NCBI RefSeq assembly: GCF_003413745.1
Contig: NZ_QVID01000001.1
Coordinates: forward strand, 1,426,001-1,490,000
Direction of reading: 5' to 3'
Source: Marixanthomonas ophiurae
GTDB lineage: Bacteria > Bacteroidota > Bacteroidia > Flavobacteriales > Flavobacteriaceae
Length of the DNA: 64,000 nt
The notes beneath the pieces were generated by a model that was given only the letters and a program-made list of their open reading frames with translations, did no database searches and had not been told where the DNA came from. Of the stretch, positions 44,162 to 52,971 are shown one piece after another. The first letter of the stretch is position 1, and every line of letters begins with the position of its first letter. A program made the position numbers and the translations under genes.

Positions 44162-46771
44162 ATGAAATCTAAGGAAATACGATCCGCATTTTTTGAATTC
44201 TTTAAATCGAAACAACACATAGTTGTTCCTTCAGCCCCTATGGTTATTAAGGATGACCCAACTTTGATGTTTACGAATGCGGGAATGAACCAATTTAAAG
44301 AATTTTTCCTCGGAAACAGTGAACCTAAAAATACACGTGTTACCGATACTCAAAAATGCCTTCGCGTAAGCGGGAAGCACAATGACCTGGAAGAAGTGGG
44401 GATGGATACCTATCACCATACTATGTTTGAAATGGTTGGGAATTGGAGCTTTGGCGATTATTTTAAAGAAGAAGCTATTGCTTGGTCTTGGGAATTATTA
44501 ACGGATGTTTTTAAAATAGATAAGGACAAACTCTACGTAACTATTTTTGAAGGTGACAAATCTGAAGGATTAGATAGAGATACTGAAGCCTACAACTTTT
44601 GGAAACAACATATAGCGGAAGACCGTATTTTAAACGGAAATAAGAATGATAATTTCTGGGAAATGGGCGAGCAAGGTCCATGTGGTCCTTGTAGTGAAAT
44701 ACACGTTGATATTCGTTCTGATGAAGAAAAAGCGAAAGTATCTGGAGCCGAGTTAGTGAATGCAGATCACCCGCAAGTGGTAGAAATCTGGAACTTGGTT
44801 TTTATGCAATATAACCGAAAAGCTAATGGTAGTCTTGAAAAACTACCTGCTCAGCACGTAGATACAGGAATGGGTTTTGAGCGCTTATGTATGGTGCTTC
44901 AAGAAAAACAGAGTAATTACGACACCGATGTGTTTACACCGTTAATTCGCGAAATAGAAGCCATTACTAACACCAAATATGGTAAAGATGAAGAAAAAGA
45001 TATAGCCATTCGAGTTATTTCAGATCACGTTCGTGCCGTTGCTTTTTCTATTGCAGACGGGCAATTACCTTCCAATACAGGAGCAGGCTATGTGATACGT
45101 CGTATTTTGAGGCGTGCCATTCGGTATGGCTTTACGTTTTTAGATAAAAAAGAACCGTTTATCTATAAATTAACAGATACATTGGTGAAACAAATGGGCG
45201 ACACATTCCCAGAGCTCGTTTCAGAAAAAAACTTAATAATCAATGTAATTCGTGAAGAAGAACAATCTTTTCTACGTACGCTAGATCAAGGATTAGTCTT
45301 ACTAGAGAATGTAATTTCAAGTGCTTCTAGTAAAACCATTTCAGGTAAAAAAGCTTTCGAATTATATGACACCTACGGTTTTCCTATCGATTTAACTGCC
45401 TTAATTTTAAGAGAGCGTGGGTACAATTTAAATGAAAAAGAGTTCGAATCTGAATTGAAAAAACAAAAAGATCGTTCTAGAGCTGCTACAAAAGTGGAAA
45501 CTGGCGATTGGGTGGTTTTACATGAAGATGATGTAGAAGAGTTTGTAGGCTATGACACCTTGGAAACACAAGTGAAAATAACACGCTACCGAAAGGTGGA
45601 AAGTAAAAAAGAAGGCGAATTGTATCAATTGGTTTTCAACTTGACACCTTTCTACGCAGAAGGCGGTGGCCAAATAGGAGACAAAGGTTACTTGGAAGCG
45701 TCTGACGGTGAAGTTGTTTATATTATTGATACTAAGAAAGAAAACAATTTGATTATCCATTTTGCTAAAAACTTGCCTCGAAATCCTGAGTCAAGCTTTA
45801 AAGCAGTGGTAAATACACAACATCGATCTAATACTGCTTCTAACCATACCGCAACGCACTTATTGCATCAAGGACTGCGTAATGTATTAGGAGATCACGT
45901 AGCACAAAAGGGTTCTTTGGTGCACAATAAATACCTTCGTTTTGATTTTTCACATTTCAGTAAAGTAAGTGACGAAGAGCTGAAGCAAGTAGAAGACTTT
46001 GTAAATGCACGCATTCACGAAAATCTTGCTTTACAAGAACAACGAGGAATACCGTATCAGCAAGCCATAGATGAAGGGGCAGTAGCCTTGTTTGGTGAAA
46101 AGTATGGTGATGCGGTACGTACCATCCGTTTTGGAAACTCCATGGAACTTTGTGGTGGAACGCACGTACCTAACACGGGAAATATTTGGCATTTTATCAT
46201 TACTTCGGAAAGTTCTGTTGCTAGTGGAATTAGAAGAATAGAAGCCATTACGGGCGAATTTGCTAAAAATTATTTCATCGACAGAAGTAATGAATATGCG
46301 GAGATAAAGAAGACATTGAACGCTCAAAACCCTGTTAAGGCAGTAAGTAATTTACAAGAAGAAAATGCTACGCTGCAAAAACAGATTCAGGAGTTGTTAA
46401 AAGATAAAGCCAAAAATTTAAAAGGCGAACTAAAAAACGAACTTGAAACCGTAAATGGTATTAATTTTTTAGCCAAAGAAGTAGATTTAGATGCTTCCGG
46501 AATGAAAGATTTAGCCTTTGAAATGGGTGGCGAGATAGATAACCTCTTTATTTTATTTGGATCCAAACAAAACGGAAAAGCGTTGCTTACGTGTTACATT
46601 TCAAAAGAATTAGCAGCTGATAAAGACTTAAACGCAGGACAAATAGTACGCGAACTTGGAAAACACATTCAAGGTGGCGGTGGTGGACAGCCGTTTTTCG
46701 CAACTGCTGGCGGTAAAAATCCTGAAGGTATAAACGAAGCAATAAGCAAAGCAAAAGGCTATATTTCTTAA
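44162..46771 (+). CDS. alaS: Alanyl-tRNA synthetase
   Basis: 869 residues. Class II motifs are intact: the N-terminal [20 protein letters not shown] and [20 protein letters not shown], with [12 protein letters not shown]. The editing domain has [16 protein letters not shown] (HXXXH) and the SXCGGTHV-like [14 protein letters not shown]-terminal coiled/DHHA1 region ends [20 protein letters not shown]. Full length, no insertions. The next gene begins 2 bp past the stop. Confidence 0.98.
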   Translation: MKSKEIRSAFFEFFKSKQHIVVPSAPMVIKDDPTLMFTNAGMNQFKEFFLGNSEPKNTRVTDTQKCLRVSGKHNDLEEVGMDTYHHTMFEMVGNWSFGDYFKEEAIAWSWELLTDVFKIDKDKLYVTIFEGDKSEGLDRDTEAYNFWKQHIAEDRILNGNKNDNFWEMGEQGPCGPCSEIHVDIRSDEEKAKVSGAELVNADHPQVVEIWNLVFMQYNRKANGSLEKLPAQHVDTGMGFERLCMVLQEKQSNYDTDVFTPLIREIEAITNTKYGKDEEKDIAIRVISDHVRAVAFSIADGQLPSNTGAGYVIRRILRRAIRYGFTFLDKKEPFIYKLTDTLVKQMGDTFPELVSEKNLIINVIREEEQSFLRTLDQGLVLLENVISSASSKTISGKKAFELYDTYGFPIDLTALILRERGYNLNEKEFESELKKQKDRSRAATKVETGDWVVLHEDDVEEFVGYDTLETQVKITRYRKVESKKEGELYQLVFNLTPFYAEGGGQIGDKGYLEASDGEVVYIIDTKKENNLIIHFAKNLPRNPESSFKAVVNTQHRSNTASNHTATHLLHQGLRNVLGDHVAQKGSLVHNKYLRFDFSHFSKVSDEELKQVEDFVNARIHENLALQEQRGIPYQQAIDEGAVALFGEKYGDAVRTIRFGNSMELCGGTHVPNTGNIWHFIITSESSVASGIRRIEAITGEFAKNYFIDRSNEYAEIKKTLNAQNPVKAVSNLQEENATLQKQIQELLKDKAKNLKGELKNELETVNGINFLAKEVDLDASGMKDLAFEMGGEIDNLFILFGSKQNGKALLTCYISKELAADKDLNAGQIVRELGKHIQGGGGGQPFFATAGGKNPEGINEAISKAKGYIS

Positions 46772-46773
46772 TC

Positions 46774-47721
46774 TTGAAATTACAAACGCAAATAACATTA
46801 ACCTCACAACAGAATCAGATAGATTACGAGTCTAAAATTCTGTTGATGGGGTCTTGTTTTACGGAGAACATTGGAGGTAAACTTGACTATTTTAAATTTC
46901 AAAATCTTCAAAATCCATTTGGGATTGTATTTCATCCGGTTGCGATTGAAAAGTTAGTGACACGAGCTATTAATGAAGACTTTTTTACCGAAGCAGATGT
47001 GTTTCAGCATAATGAGCAGTGGCATTGTTTTGAGGTGCATTCAAAACTTTCAACGAGTGATAAAGATGCTTTTATTTCGAATTTGAATGATAGCTTAAAG
47101 AATCTAAAAACCTACCTTGAGCAAGCTTCCCATATCATTTTAACCTTCGGGACAGCTTGGGTCTACCGTTTTATAGAAACTGATACCATTGTAGCCAATT
47201 GCCATAAAATTCCGCAGAAAAAGTTTTTAAAAGAACTGCTTTCAGTTGAAGACGTTTCCGCAGCGATTGATAACGCTAGTACGCTCATTAAAACGGTAAA
47301 CTCAAATGTTACAATTGTTACAACGGTTTCACCTGTGCGGCACATCAAAGATGGTTTTGTAGAAAATATGCAGAGCAAAGCACATTTGCTTTCGGGTTTA
47401 CACGAAGCTATTTCTGGACAAAAACAAGCTTTTTATTTTCCTTCTTTTGAAATTATGATGGACGAACTGCGCGATTATCGTTTTTATGAAGAAGATATGA
47501 TTCACCCAAACAATCTCGCAACTTCCATTATTTGGGATCGGTTCAAAGAAGTTTGGATTACTTCAGAAACAGAAACGCTTCAAAAAGAAATTGAAACCAT
47601 TCACAATGGGCTAAAGCATAGACCTTTTAATCCTTCTAGTGAGGCGCACCAGAAATTTCAGATTAATCTTCAGAAGAAAATAGATACACTTCAAAAGAAA
47701 TTCCCCTTCATTAAATTTTAG
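46774..47721 (+). CDS. GSCFA domain-containing protein
   Basis: 315 residues. The namesake motif appears as KILLMGSCFTENIGGKLDYF (GSCF). FGIVFHPVAI, LTFGTAWVYR and TVSPVRHIKDGFVENMQS also match the GSCFA family (PF08885), a Bacteroidota group related to SGNH-type hydrolases. The start is a TTG at 46774 because translation from it gives the typical N-terminus and no in-frame ATG occurs before MGSCF. It is 2 bp from alaS and may be translationally coupled. Confidence 0.87.
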   Translation: MKLQTQITLTSQQNQIDYESKILLMGSCFTENIGGKLDYFKFQNLQNPFGIVFHPVAIEKLVTRAINEDFFTEADVFQHNEQWHCFEVHSKLSTSDKDAFISNLNDSLKNLKTYLEQASHIILTFGTAWVYRFIETDTIVANCHKIPQKKFLKELLSVEDVSAAIDNASTLIKTVNSNVTIVTTVSPVRHIKDGFVENMQSKAHLLSGLHEAISGQKQAFYFPSFEIMMDELRDYRFYEEDMIHPNNLATSIIWDRFKEVWITSETETLQKEIETIHNGLKHRPFNPSSEAHQKFQINLQKKIDTLQKKFPFIKF

Positions 47722-47767
47722 GTAAAAAACACCAATCTAAAATTCTAAATCACTGTAAAATATAAGA

Positions 47768-47785
47768 ATAGGGCATTTGCCGTAT
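47768..47785. promoter_or_regulatory. Palindromic operator 1 (regulon motif)
   Basis: ATAGGGCATTTGCCGTAT differs at one position from the consensus ATAGGGCAATTGCCGTAT. The motif ends 22 bp before the -7 box CACCTTTG (47808-47815) and lies 60 bp before the lipoprotein ATG. Three similar sites with identical spacing occur at 48544, 50598 and 54661. Confidence 0.75.
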
Positions 47786-47807
47786 TGATTAAAGTTGGGG
47801 TATGCAA

Positions 47808-47815
47808 CACCTTTG
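47808..47815 (+). promoter_or_regulatory. -7 box (CACCTTTG) under operator 1
   Basis: CACCTTTG matches TANNTTTG at six of eight positions, 30 bp before the ATG at 47846. It is placed 22 bp after the palindrome, the same as in the other three sites. Confidence 0.6.
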
Positions 47816-47845
47816 TAGCATACAATAACCAAAAACCCAACAATT

Positions 47846-48367
47846 ATGAAAACGTTAAAAACTATTTCTTTAATTCTATTTGTAAGCTTATCATTATTGG
47901 CGTGTAAAAGCGATGACGACGGCGGAAGTGACCCTCAAGGTGGTGAAGGCGACTTTACAGCGAAAGTTGACGGCAGTTCTTTTGAAGGTTTAACAGGAAC
48001 TGTCAAGGCTGTTGTTACCGATAATGGAGCTGGCCAGTCACTTGCAGTTAGTGGCGGAACTAGTAAGTCTGAAAATCTACAGATGATTATTCAAGGTTTT
48101 GATGGTGAAGGCACCTACCAATTAAACTTTACGAGCATAGGCACCTATAGTTACCTGCCAGATCCAAATAACCCAGATCCTAATACCGTAGTTGTTTTTA
48201 CTACAGTTGGGGATGCTCAAGGTAATTATGGTGAGTTAAAAGTGTCAAGTTTTGACGGCGAAACAATAAAAGGGACCTTCAACTTTACAGGTTACAATTT
48301 GGATGATATTAATGACACTGTTGGTGTAAGCGATGGAGCTTTTAACATAAAAGTTTCGGATCAATAA
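47846..48367 (+). CDS. Uncharacterised lipoprotein (DUF6252-like)
   Basis: 173 residues. Signal with lipobox ending at Cys20 (LILFVSLSLLACKSDDDGGS), followed by an acidic, glycine-rich export-type spacer (SDDDGG). The mature domain, FTAKVDGSSFEGLTGTVKAV through QMIIQGFDGEGTYQLNFTSI, resembles the small beta-sandwich DUF6252 family of Bacteroidota, but I assign this only by eye. It is likely at the cell surface. It carries operator 1 and is the first gene of the regulon. Confidence 0.65.
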   Translation: MKTLKTISLILFVSLSLLACKSDDDGGSDPQGGEGDFTAKVDGSSFEGLTGTVKAVVTDNGAGQSLAVSGGTSKSENLQMIIQGFDGEGTYQLNFTSIGTYSYLPDPNNPDPNTVVVFTTVGDAQGNYGELKVSSFDGETIKGTFNFTGYNLDDINDTVGVSDGAFNIKVSDQ

Positions 48368-48409
48368 AAAAGGAGTTAGAAAATCTCAGATGTTGAGGTT
48401 TTTACGTGG

Positions 48410-48447
48410 AGCCGGGAGCGAGACAACAGTCTTACTTCCGGTTTTTT
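48410..48447 (+). terminator. Terminator after the regulon lipoprotein
   Basis: An imperfect GCCGGGAG/CTTCCGG stem with a long loop is followed by TTTTTTA, 43 bp past the stop. A second hairpin sits directly behind it. Confidence 0.6.
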
Positions 48448-48473
48448 ATTCCCGCTAAGACGGGAATCTTTTT
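48448..48473 (+). terminator. Second terminator hairpin, tandem
   Basis: ATTCCCG pairs with CGGGAAT around a 6-base loop, then CTTTTTTG. Tandem with the previous stem, it strongly isolates the lipoprotein gene from the PQQ-type gene. It resembles the CCCG-rich repeats at 28815 and 35746. Confidence 0.7.
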
Positions 48474-48543
48474 TGAATTTCATTTCACCTCGGAAAATCT
48501 AATACAATAGAATAACAAGATTCCTGCCTTCTAAGGAGATTAA

Positions 48544-48561
48544 ATACGACAATTGCCCTAT
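48544..48561. promoter_or_regulatory. Palindromic operator 2 (regulon motif)
   Basis: ATACGACAATTGCCCTAT, read on the reverse strand as ATAGGGCAATTGTCGTAT, matches the consensus at 17 of 18 positions. It ends 22 bp before the -7 box CATCTTTG (48584-48591) and 58 bp before the ATG at 48620. Confidence 0.75.
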
Positions 48562-48583
48562 TGAAAACAAAGTAGTTACGTAG

Positions 48584-48591
48584 CATCTTTG
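48584..48591 (+). promoter_or_regulatory. -7 box (CATCTTTG) under operator 2
   Basis: CATCTTTG matches TANNTTTG at seven of eight positions. It is 28 bp before the ATG of the PQQ-type protein and has the conserved 22-bp separation from the palindrome. Confidence 0.65.
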
Positions 48592-48619
48592 ATGTATTCA
48601 ATTAATTAAAACCACGATT

Positions 48620-50494
48620 ATGAAAACTTCAAAAAAATTAAAGCTACTCTTATCTATCTATTTGTTAGGTGCAGTAGTAGTAACTGCGCAACGTGCAGAA
48701 GCACCAGATTTTAGATACGATACTGGAGCAAAAATCAACGAAATGACCCTCACGCAAGGTGGAACTATGGTTGTAGCTACTAATGAGGGCTTAGTAGGAA
48801 TAAAACCAGGTAGTAATGAACTGTTGTTCAACTTTACTAATTATGGAAGAGTAAAGCCGGAGGAATTAACCTACGTGCCAAACGCACCTTATGTGATTGT
48901 TGCCCAAGGAGGGTTTGCTAATCTAACTTCAAAAAAATCGGTGATTGATTATATGTCGGGTAAAACATTGTTCAACACCGAAGATAATGGTTGGAAATTA
49001 GCCTACACTTGTGATGTTATGATGCCACAAAATAAATTAGTAGTAAGTGGCCAACGTTCTTCTAAAGAAAAATACGCATTGCAAGTAGCAGTATATGATC
49101 TTAACACAGGAAAAGAAGATTATAGATTTAATTTAACCGATCCTAATCGAGTTGGAATTGCTAAAGACTTCAGCGTAACGGGACGTCCATTATTGTTAAA
49201 AGACCATTTAATTATTCCTACAGCTCAAGGTTTAGTGGCAAAAAAAGCTAAAACCGGAAAAACGCTTTGGGAAAATAAAATGAAACGTATCAATTGGATG
49301 GTTGCCGATGAGTCTGAAAAAGAAATCTACGCTTTTGAGAGTGTGAATAATGGTAGCAACACCAAAATTCATAAAGTAGGAAGTAACGGTGCTCAACTTT
49401 GGGAAGATGAACAAAAGGTAAAAGGCAATATAGCTAATTTTGAAATATTACCTAACGGACTTGCTGTAGTTAGCAATAAAAGTGATGGTGGTAACTCTAG
49501 TATTTTTTCTGCTAAAAACGAGTCGGAAATAGCCTTTTTAAGCGCTGCCAACGGTGAAGATCTTTGGGACAAAGCACCAAAAACAAAAGGGTATGTTCAG
49601 CATTTCTACATTATGGATGATGGAATTCTTTTCGGAATTTATGAAGGCGGTATCAACAAAATTTCATTTGATGGAAAAACACTTTTCAAAAAACCATTGA
49701 AGACTGGGGAGAATATTCTAACCATGGCCGACACACCACAGGGATTGATTTATATCACTTCAGAGGACGCTAATATTGTTAATTTGAAAACAGGAGAACA
49801 AATTTGGAAAAAACCATTGAAATATAGACGGGCCGATGCCGTAAGTTCAACTTACGACAGTAAAAACTCTCGTTATTTAATAAGCGCCGATGATGAGCTG
49901 TTTGCTGTCGATGCCAACTCTGGCGAAGTTTCAACCTTAGCAGAATCTAAATTTGACGGTAAAGAAGACCCAACTCACGTTGAGGTGCGTGACGGTGGAA
50001 TTTTATTGACAAGTGACCAAAACATGATGTTATTAGATTGGCAAGGCGGTAAAAGCTGGCACGAGTATTACCGAGCACCAGGAAAAAGTGCTTTTGGGGC
50101 AATCATTGCTGGTGTAACTGCAGTAGCAACGGCTACAACCGCAGTAGCGGCTTACAATGCAGCCAATCAAAATCGTAATAAATTGGGCAGATATACTGAC
50201 AGAGGTGAGCGTTATGCAGATTTAGGCGGTGGAATGGCCATGGCAAGTGGTGCTTCAGTAGCTGAAATGTTGAAGCGTTTTAAAGCAACAGCCGCCACTA
50301 AAAACAATCAATTTGTATTAACAAAACTTGATGATGGGGTTGGGTTAGTGAAACTAAACAAGGACTCTGGGTCTAAGGAAAAAGAAATTGTTTTAAAAGA
50401 TAAAAAACCAGAATACCAAGTAGATGATATTGCGGGGATATTGTATTACAAAGCTGATAATAATAGCATTTTCGCTTACGATTTGACCAAATAA
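48620..50494 (+). CDS. Secreted PQQ-type beta-propeller protein
   Basis: 624 residues with a signal peptide (LLLSIYLLGAVVVTAQ). The body is a PQQ-like beta-propeller (about 40-480): repeats such as LVAKKAKTGKTLWENKMKRI and IFSAKNESEIAFLSAANGED LWDKAP, ending NLKTGEQIWKKPLKYRRADA. After it comes a helical, Ala-rich segment (AIIAGVTAVATATTAVAAYN) that may be a membrane or oligomer helix. No catalytic motif or PQQ-binding residue set is evident, so binding or scaffolding is likelier than oxidation. It carries operator 2 and is a target of the regulon. A terminator follows. Confidence 0.82.
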   Translation: MKTSKKLKLLLSIYLLGAVVVTAQRAEAPDFRYDTGAKINEMTLTQGGTMVVATNEGLVGIKPGSNELLFNFTNYGRVKPEELTYVPNAPYVIVAQGGFANLTSKKSVIDYMSGKTLFNTEDNGWKLAYTCDVMMPQNKLVVSGQRSSKEKYALQVAVYDLNTGKEDYRFNLTDPNRVGIAKDFSVTGRPLLLKDHLIIPTAQGLVAKKAKTGKTLWENKMKRINWMVADESEKEIYAFESVNNGSNTKIHKVGSNGAQLWEDEQKVKGNIANFEILPNGLAVVSNKSDGGNSSIFSAKNESEIAFLSAANGEDLWDKAPKTKGYVQHFYIMDDGILFGIYEGGINKISFDGKTLFKKPLKTGENILTMADTPQGLIYITSEDANIVNLKTGEQIWKKPLKYRRADAVSSTYDSKNSRYLISADDELFAVDANSGEVSTLAESKFDGKEDPTHVEVRDGGILLTSDQNMMLLDWQGGKSWHEYYRAPGKSAFGAIIAGVTAVATATTAVAAYNAANQNRNKLGRYTDRGERYADLGGGMAMASGASVAEMLKRFKATAATKNNQFVLTKLDDGVGLVKLNKDSGSKEKEIVLKDKKPEYQVDDIAGILYYKADNNSIFAYDLTK

Positions 50495-50555
50495 ATCAAT
50501 TAGCCGAGTTAGTTTCAGGCCTAACCTGAATGAGGAGCAGGTAAAGCCAATTATG

Positions 50556-50590
50556 AAACCCCATCTTTTTTAGATTGGGGTTTTGTTTTT
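50556..50590 (+). terminator. Terminator after the PQQ-type gene
   Basis: AAACCCCATC pairs with GATTGGGGTTT around a T-rich loop and is followed by TTGTTTTTT. It precedes operator 3 by 8 bp. An additional small TTCAGG/CCTGAA palindrome lies at 50514-50530. Confidence 0.85.
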
Positions 50591-50597
50591 TATTGAA

Positions 50598-50615
50598 ATA
50601 GGGCAATTGCCGTAT
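50598..50615. promoter_or_regulatory. Palindromic operator 3 (exact consensus)
   Basis: ATAGGGCAATTGCCGTAT is the site closest to the consensus, symmetrical over nine bases on each side with one C/G difference. It ends 22 bp before TAACTTTA (50638-50645) and 48 bp before the ATG at 50663, which starts the small ORF/sensor kinase unit. Confidence 0.8.
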
Positions 50616-50637
50616 GGTTTCAGAAATACCTTCTATA

Positions 50638-50645
50638 TAACTTTA
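50638..50645 (+). promoter_or_regulatory. -7 box (TAACTTTA) under operator 3
   Basis: TAACTTTA matches TANNTTTG at seven of eight positions and has the 22-bp separation from the palindrome. It is 17 bp before the small ORF. Confidence 0.6.
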
Positions 50646-50662
50646 TAAAAATCAAAATCTAC

Positions 50663-50917
50663 ATGCTTTCAGTTGCTTTCATATTGGCTTTTACCGTTTT
50701 ATTGATAGGTATTGTACTTGTGTTCTATTTCAGAAACAAACAACTTAAAAGTGTACAGCAAGAATATGTAACGCAATTAGAAAATAGGATTGAAAAAAAT
50801 AAACAACAAATTACTATTCGGCATAAAAACTTGGAAACATATAATTTTTTAATCTACAACTTGGATGACGCATTAATAGTTCAAGAAGATATAAATGTAT
50901 GTGGTTTCAAACTATAA
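50663..50917 (+). CDS. Small membrane/coiled-coil ORF before the sensor kinase
   Basis: 84 residues. One membrane helix (VAFILAFTVLLIGIVLVFYF) at the N-terminus, then a charged coiled coil (NKQLKSVQQEYVTQLENRIE, KNKQQITIRHKNLETYNFLI). The pattern resembles the stretch between the membrane helix and catalytic part of a sensor kinase, so it may be a truncated duplicate of the kinase or a short regulatory partner. It lies 23 bp after the -7 box of operator 3 and 84 bp before the kinase. No family recognised. Position under its own operator is the main support for it being real. Confidence 0.5.
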   Translation: MLSVAFILAFTVLLIGIVLVFYFRNKQLKSVQQEYVTQLENRIEKNKQQITIRHKNLETYNFLIYNLDDALIVQEDINVCGFKL

Positions 50918-51001
50918 ATTTCGGTAATGCGGCTTCAATATATAAGTGTTTCTATTTCATTTACTTAAAATTAATATCTTTAATTGAGAAAAATTTCGAA
51001 T

Positions 51002-52765
51002 ATGAAAAAAGCATTGATTCTTATATTTTTGGTTTCTTCAGTACTGTTTTCACAAAACAAGAAAAGTATAGACTCTATTAATAGTATATACACGCAGGGG
51101 CTTAATATTCCTGAAGATTCTATTTTACAGTTATATAAGGATAATGCTGAAAACGCCCGGAAAATTTCCTATGAAAAAGGCATTGCTGGAGCGTACTCAA
51201 AACTTTCGTTGGCATACTCCTATCAAGGTATTTACGATAAAAGTACCCAATATGGGCTTGAGGCTGTTAAGTTATATGAAAAATTAGGTTTAAATGATCA
51301 GGTAGCTTATCGTTATGCTGAAATGGGCTATAGCATGAAATATTCTAATATGGAAAAAGCTCAGGCCTATATGCAAAAAGGAAAATCTGTAGCTGAAGCA
51401 AAAAAGCTTGACTCAGTTTTAAAAGACATTTACAATAATTATGGTGTTTTAAAGGAAATTCAAAAACAATTGGATAGTGCACTTTACTTTTATAACAAAG
51501 GATTAAAAATTAAAAAAGAACAAAATGATTCTATCGGGATTCCATACAGCATAAGCAATTTGGCAGGTGTCTATGGTTTGCAGAAAAAGTATGGAAAAGC
51601 AAAAGAATATTTTAACCAGTCACTTCAAACCCGTTTAAAAATGGAAGATTCCATCGGGGTTGCCGAAAATTATACGCAAATAGGCGAAGTTTTTATGGCG
51701 GAAGAAAAATATGACGAAGCCATTCAATATATAAAAAAATCGTTGCCCATTTCAGTTGAAAAAGAGTACCGAAACCTTACTCAATACAATTATAAAACCC
51801 TTTCCGACATTTTTAAAAACCAAAATAAAGCAGATTCTGCTTTGTTTTATTTTGAAAAATACCTAGCTGTAAAGGATAGTATTCATAATACAGAAATTCA
51901 AAAAAAGATAGCAGAACTATCCATAGAATTTGAAACCGAAAAAAAAGAAAAAGAATTAGCAGAACGTGAACTTGAAATAAAACAAAAAAACACCCTTCTT
52001 TATGGAAGTCTCGGTCTTGCTTTTCTATTAGGACTTTTAGGTTATTTGTTTTATAACCAACAGAAACTAAAAAACAGACAACTAAAAAAAGAGAGCGAAT
52101 TAAAAACTGCCTTGGCAAAAATCGAGACCCAAAATAGGTTGCAAGAACAACGACTTAGAATTTCGCGAGATCTACACGATAACATAGGTGCCCAGCTCAC
52201 TTTCATTATTTCATCGATAGACAATTTAAAATATGGGCTGAAAGGCGCTACATTAAAAACAAAAGAAAAATTATCATCAATTAGTGCATTTACGTCACAG
52301 ACCATCTACGAATTACGTGATACTATATGGGCAATGAACAAAGAATCCATCACTTTTGAAGATTTGCAAGCCCGTATTACCAATTTTATTAATAAGGCAA
52401 GCAATGCTTCAAATAACGTTGAATTTACATTTTATGTTTCAGAAAACATCCCAGCCAATTATATGTTTACTTCAGTTGTGGGGATGAATATTTACCGCAT
52501 TATACAAGAAGCGGTGAACAATGCCTTAAAATATGCTGATAGTTCGTCTATTTATGTGGAAATTTCAGAAGAAAGAGATAATTTTTTCATTGAAATTTCA
52601 GACGATGGCAAAGGTTTCAACATAACTGAAACAGAACAAGGAAACGGACTCAATAATATGAAAAAACGAGCTCGGGAAATTGATGGTATTCTGGAAATTG
52701 TTTCAAAGAAAAATATTGGTTCTAGTGTTATTTTGAAAATTTCTATAAAGCCAACCAGACCATAA
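51002..52765 (+). CDS. TPR-type sensor histidine kinase (HisKA_3)
   Basis: 587 residues from the ATG at 51002, whose product has a signal peptide (MKKALILIFLVSSVLFSQ); an upstream ATG would destroy it. Residues 20-330 are about seven TPR repeats predicted to lie outside the membrane (AGAYSKLSLAYSYQGIYDKS, DSALYFYNKGLKIKKEQNDS). A coiled coil and helix (YGSLGLAFLLGLLGYLFYNQ, about 334-353) follow. The kinase core has HisKA_3 histidine His392 in RISRDLHDNIGAQL, then HATPase motifs NIYRIIQEAVNNALKYA and DDGKGF. It should phosphorylate the NarL-type regulator at 54735. The two are separated by a T9SS gene. Confidence 0.93.
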   Translation: MKKALILIFLVSSVLFSQNKKSIDSINSIYTQGLNIPEDSILQLYKDNAENARKISYEKGIAGAYSKLSLAYSYQGIYDKSTQYGLEAVKLYEKLGLNDQVAYRYAEMGYSMKYSNMEKAQAYMQKGKSVAEAKKLDSVLKDIYNNYGVLKEIQKQLDSALYFYNKGLKIKKEQNDSIGIPYSISNLAGVYGLQKKYGKAKEYFNQSLQTRLKMEDSIGVAENYTQIGEVFMAEEKYDEAIQYIKKSLPISVEKEYRNLTQYNYKTLSDIFKNQNKADSALFYFEKYLAVKDSIHNTEIQKKIAELSIEFETEKKEKELAERELEIKQKNTLLYGSLGLAFLLGLLGYLFYNQQKLKNRQLKKESELKTALAKIETQNRLQEQRLRISRDLHDNIGAQLTFIISSIDNLKYGLKGATLKTKEKLSSISAFTSQTIYELRDTIWAMNKESITFEDLQARITNFINKASNASNNVEFTFYVSENIPANYMFTSVVGMNIYRIIQEAVNNALKYADSSSIYVEISEERDNFFIEISDDGKGFNITETEQGNGLNNMKKRAREIDGILEIVSKKNIGSSVILKISIKPTRP

Positions 52766-52971
52766 TAATCAACAGCATTATTATCATTTTATCCGTCACA
52801 GTATATCTAGATATATTATTATTTAGGTAAAAAAATCGAATTTAATATTGGCTTTTTTTAAAAGAACAGTAATCCCCCAAAAGAATAAGTTAAACTTCAG
52901 CGATTCATCCCTTAGCTCCTTGTTTATCGGTAATTTTGTATTTGAAAAAATTACTCAATTAAAAAAATAAA

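Noticed and set aside
47193-47204. A CCAATTGCC-like string inside the GSCFA gene resembling the regulon operator
   Set aside because: It lacks the ATAGGG/CCGTAT flanks and lies within a coding region with no -7 box at the fixed spacing.
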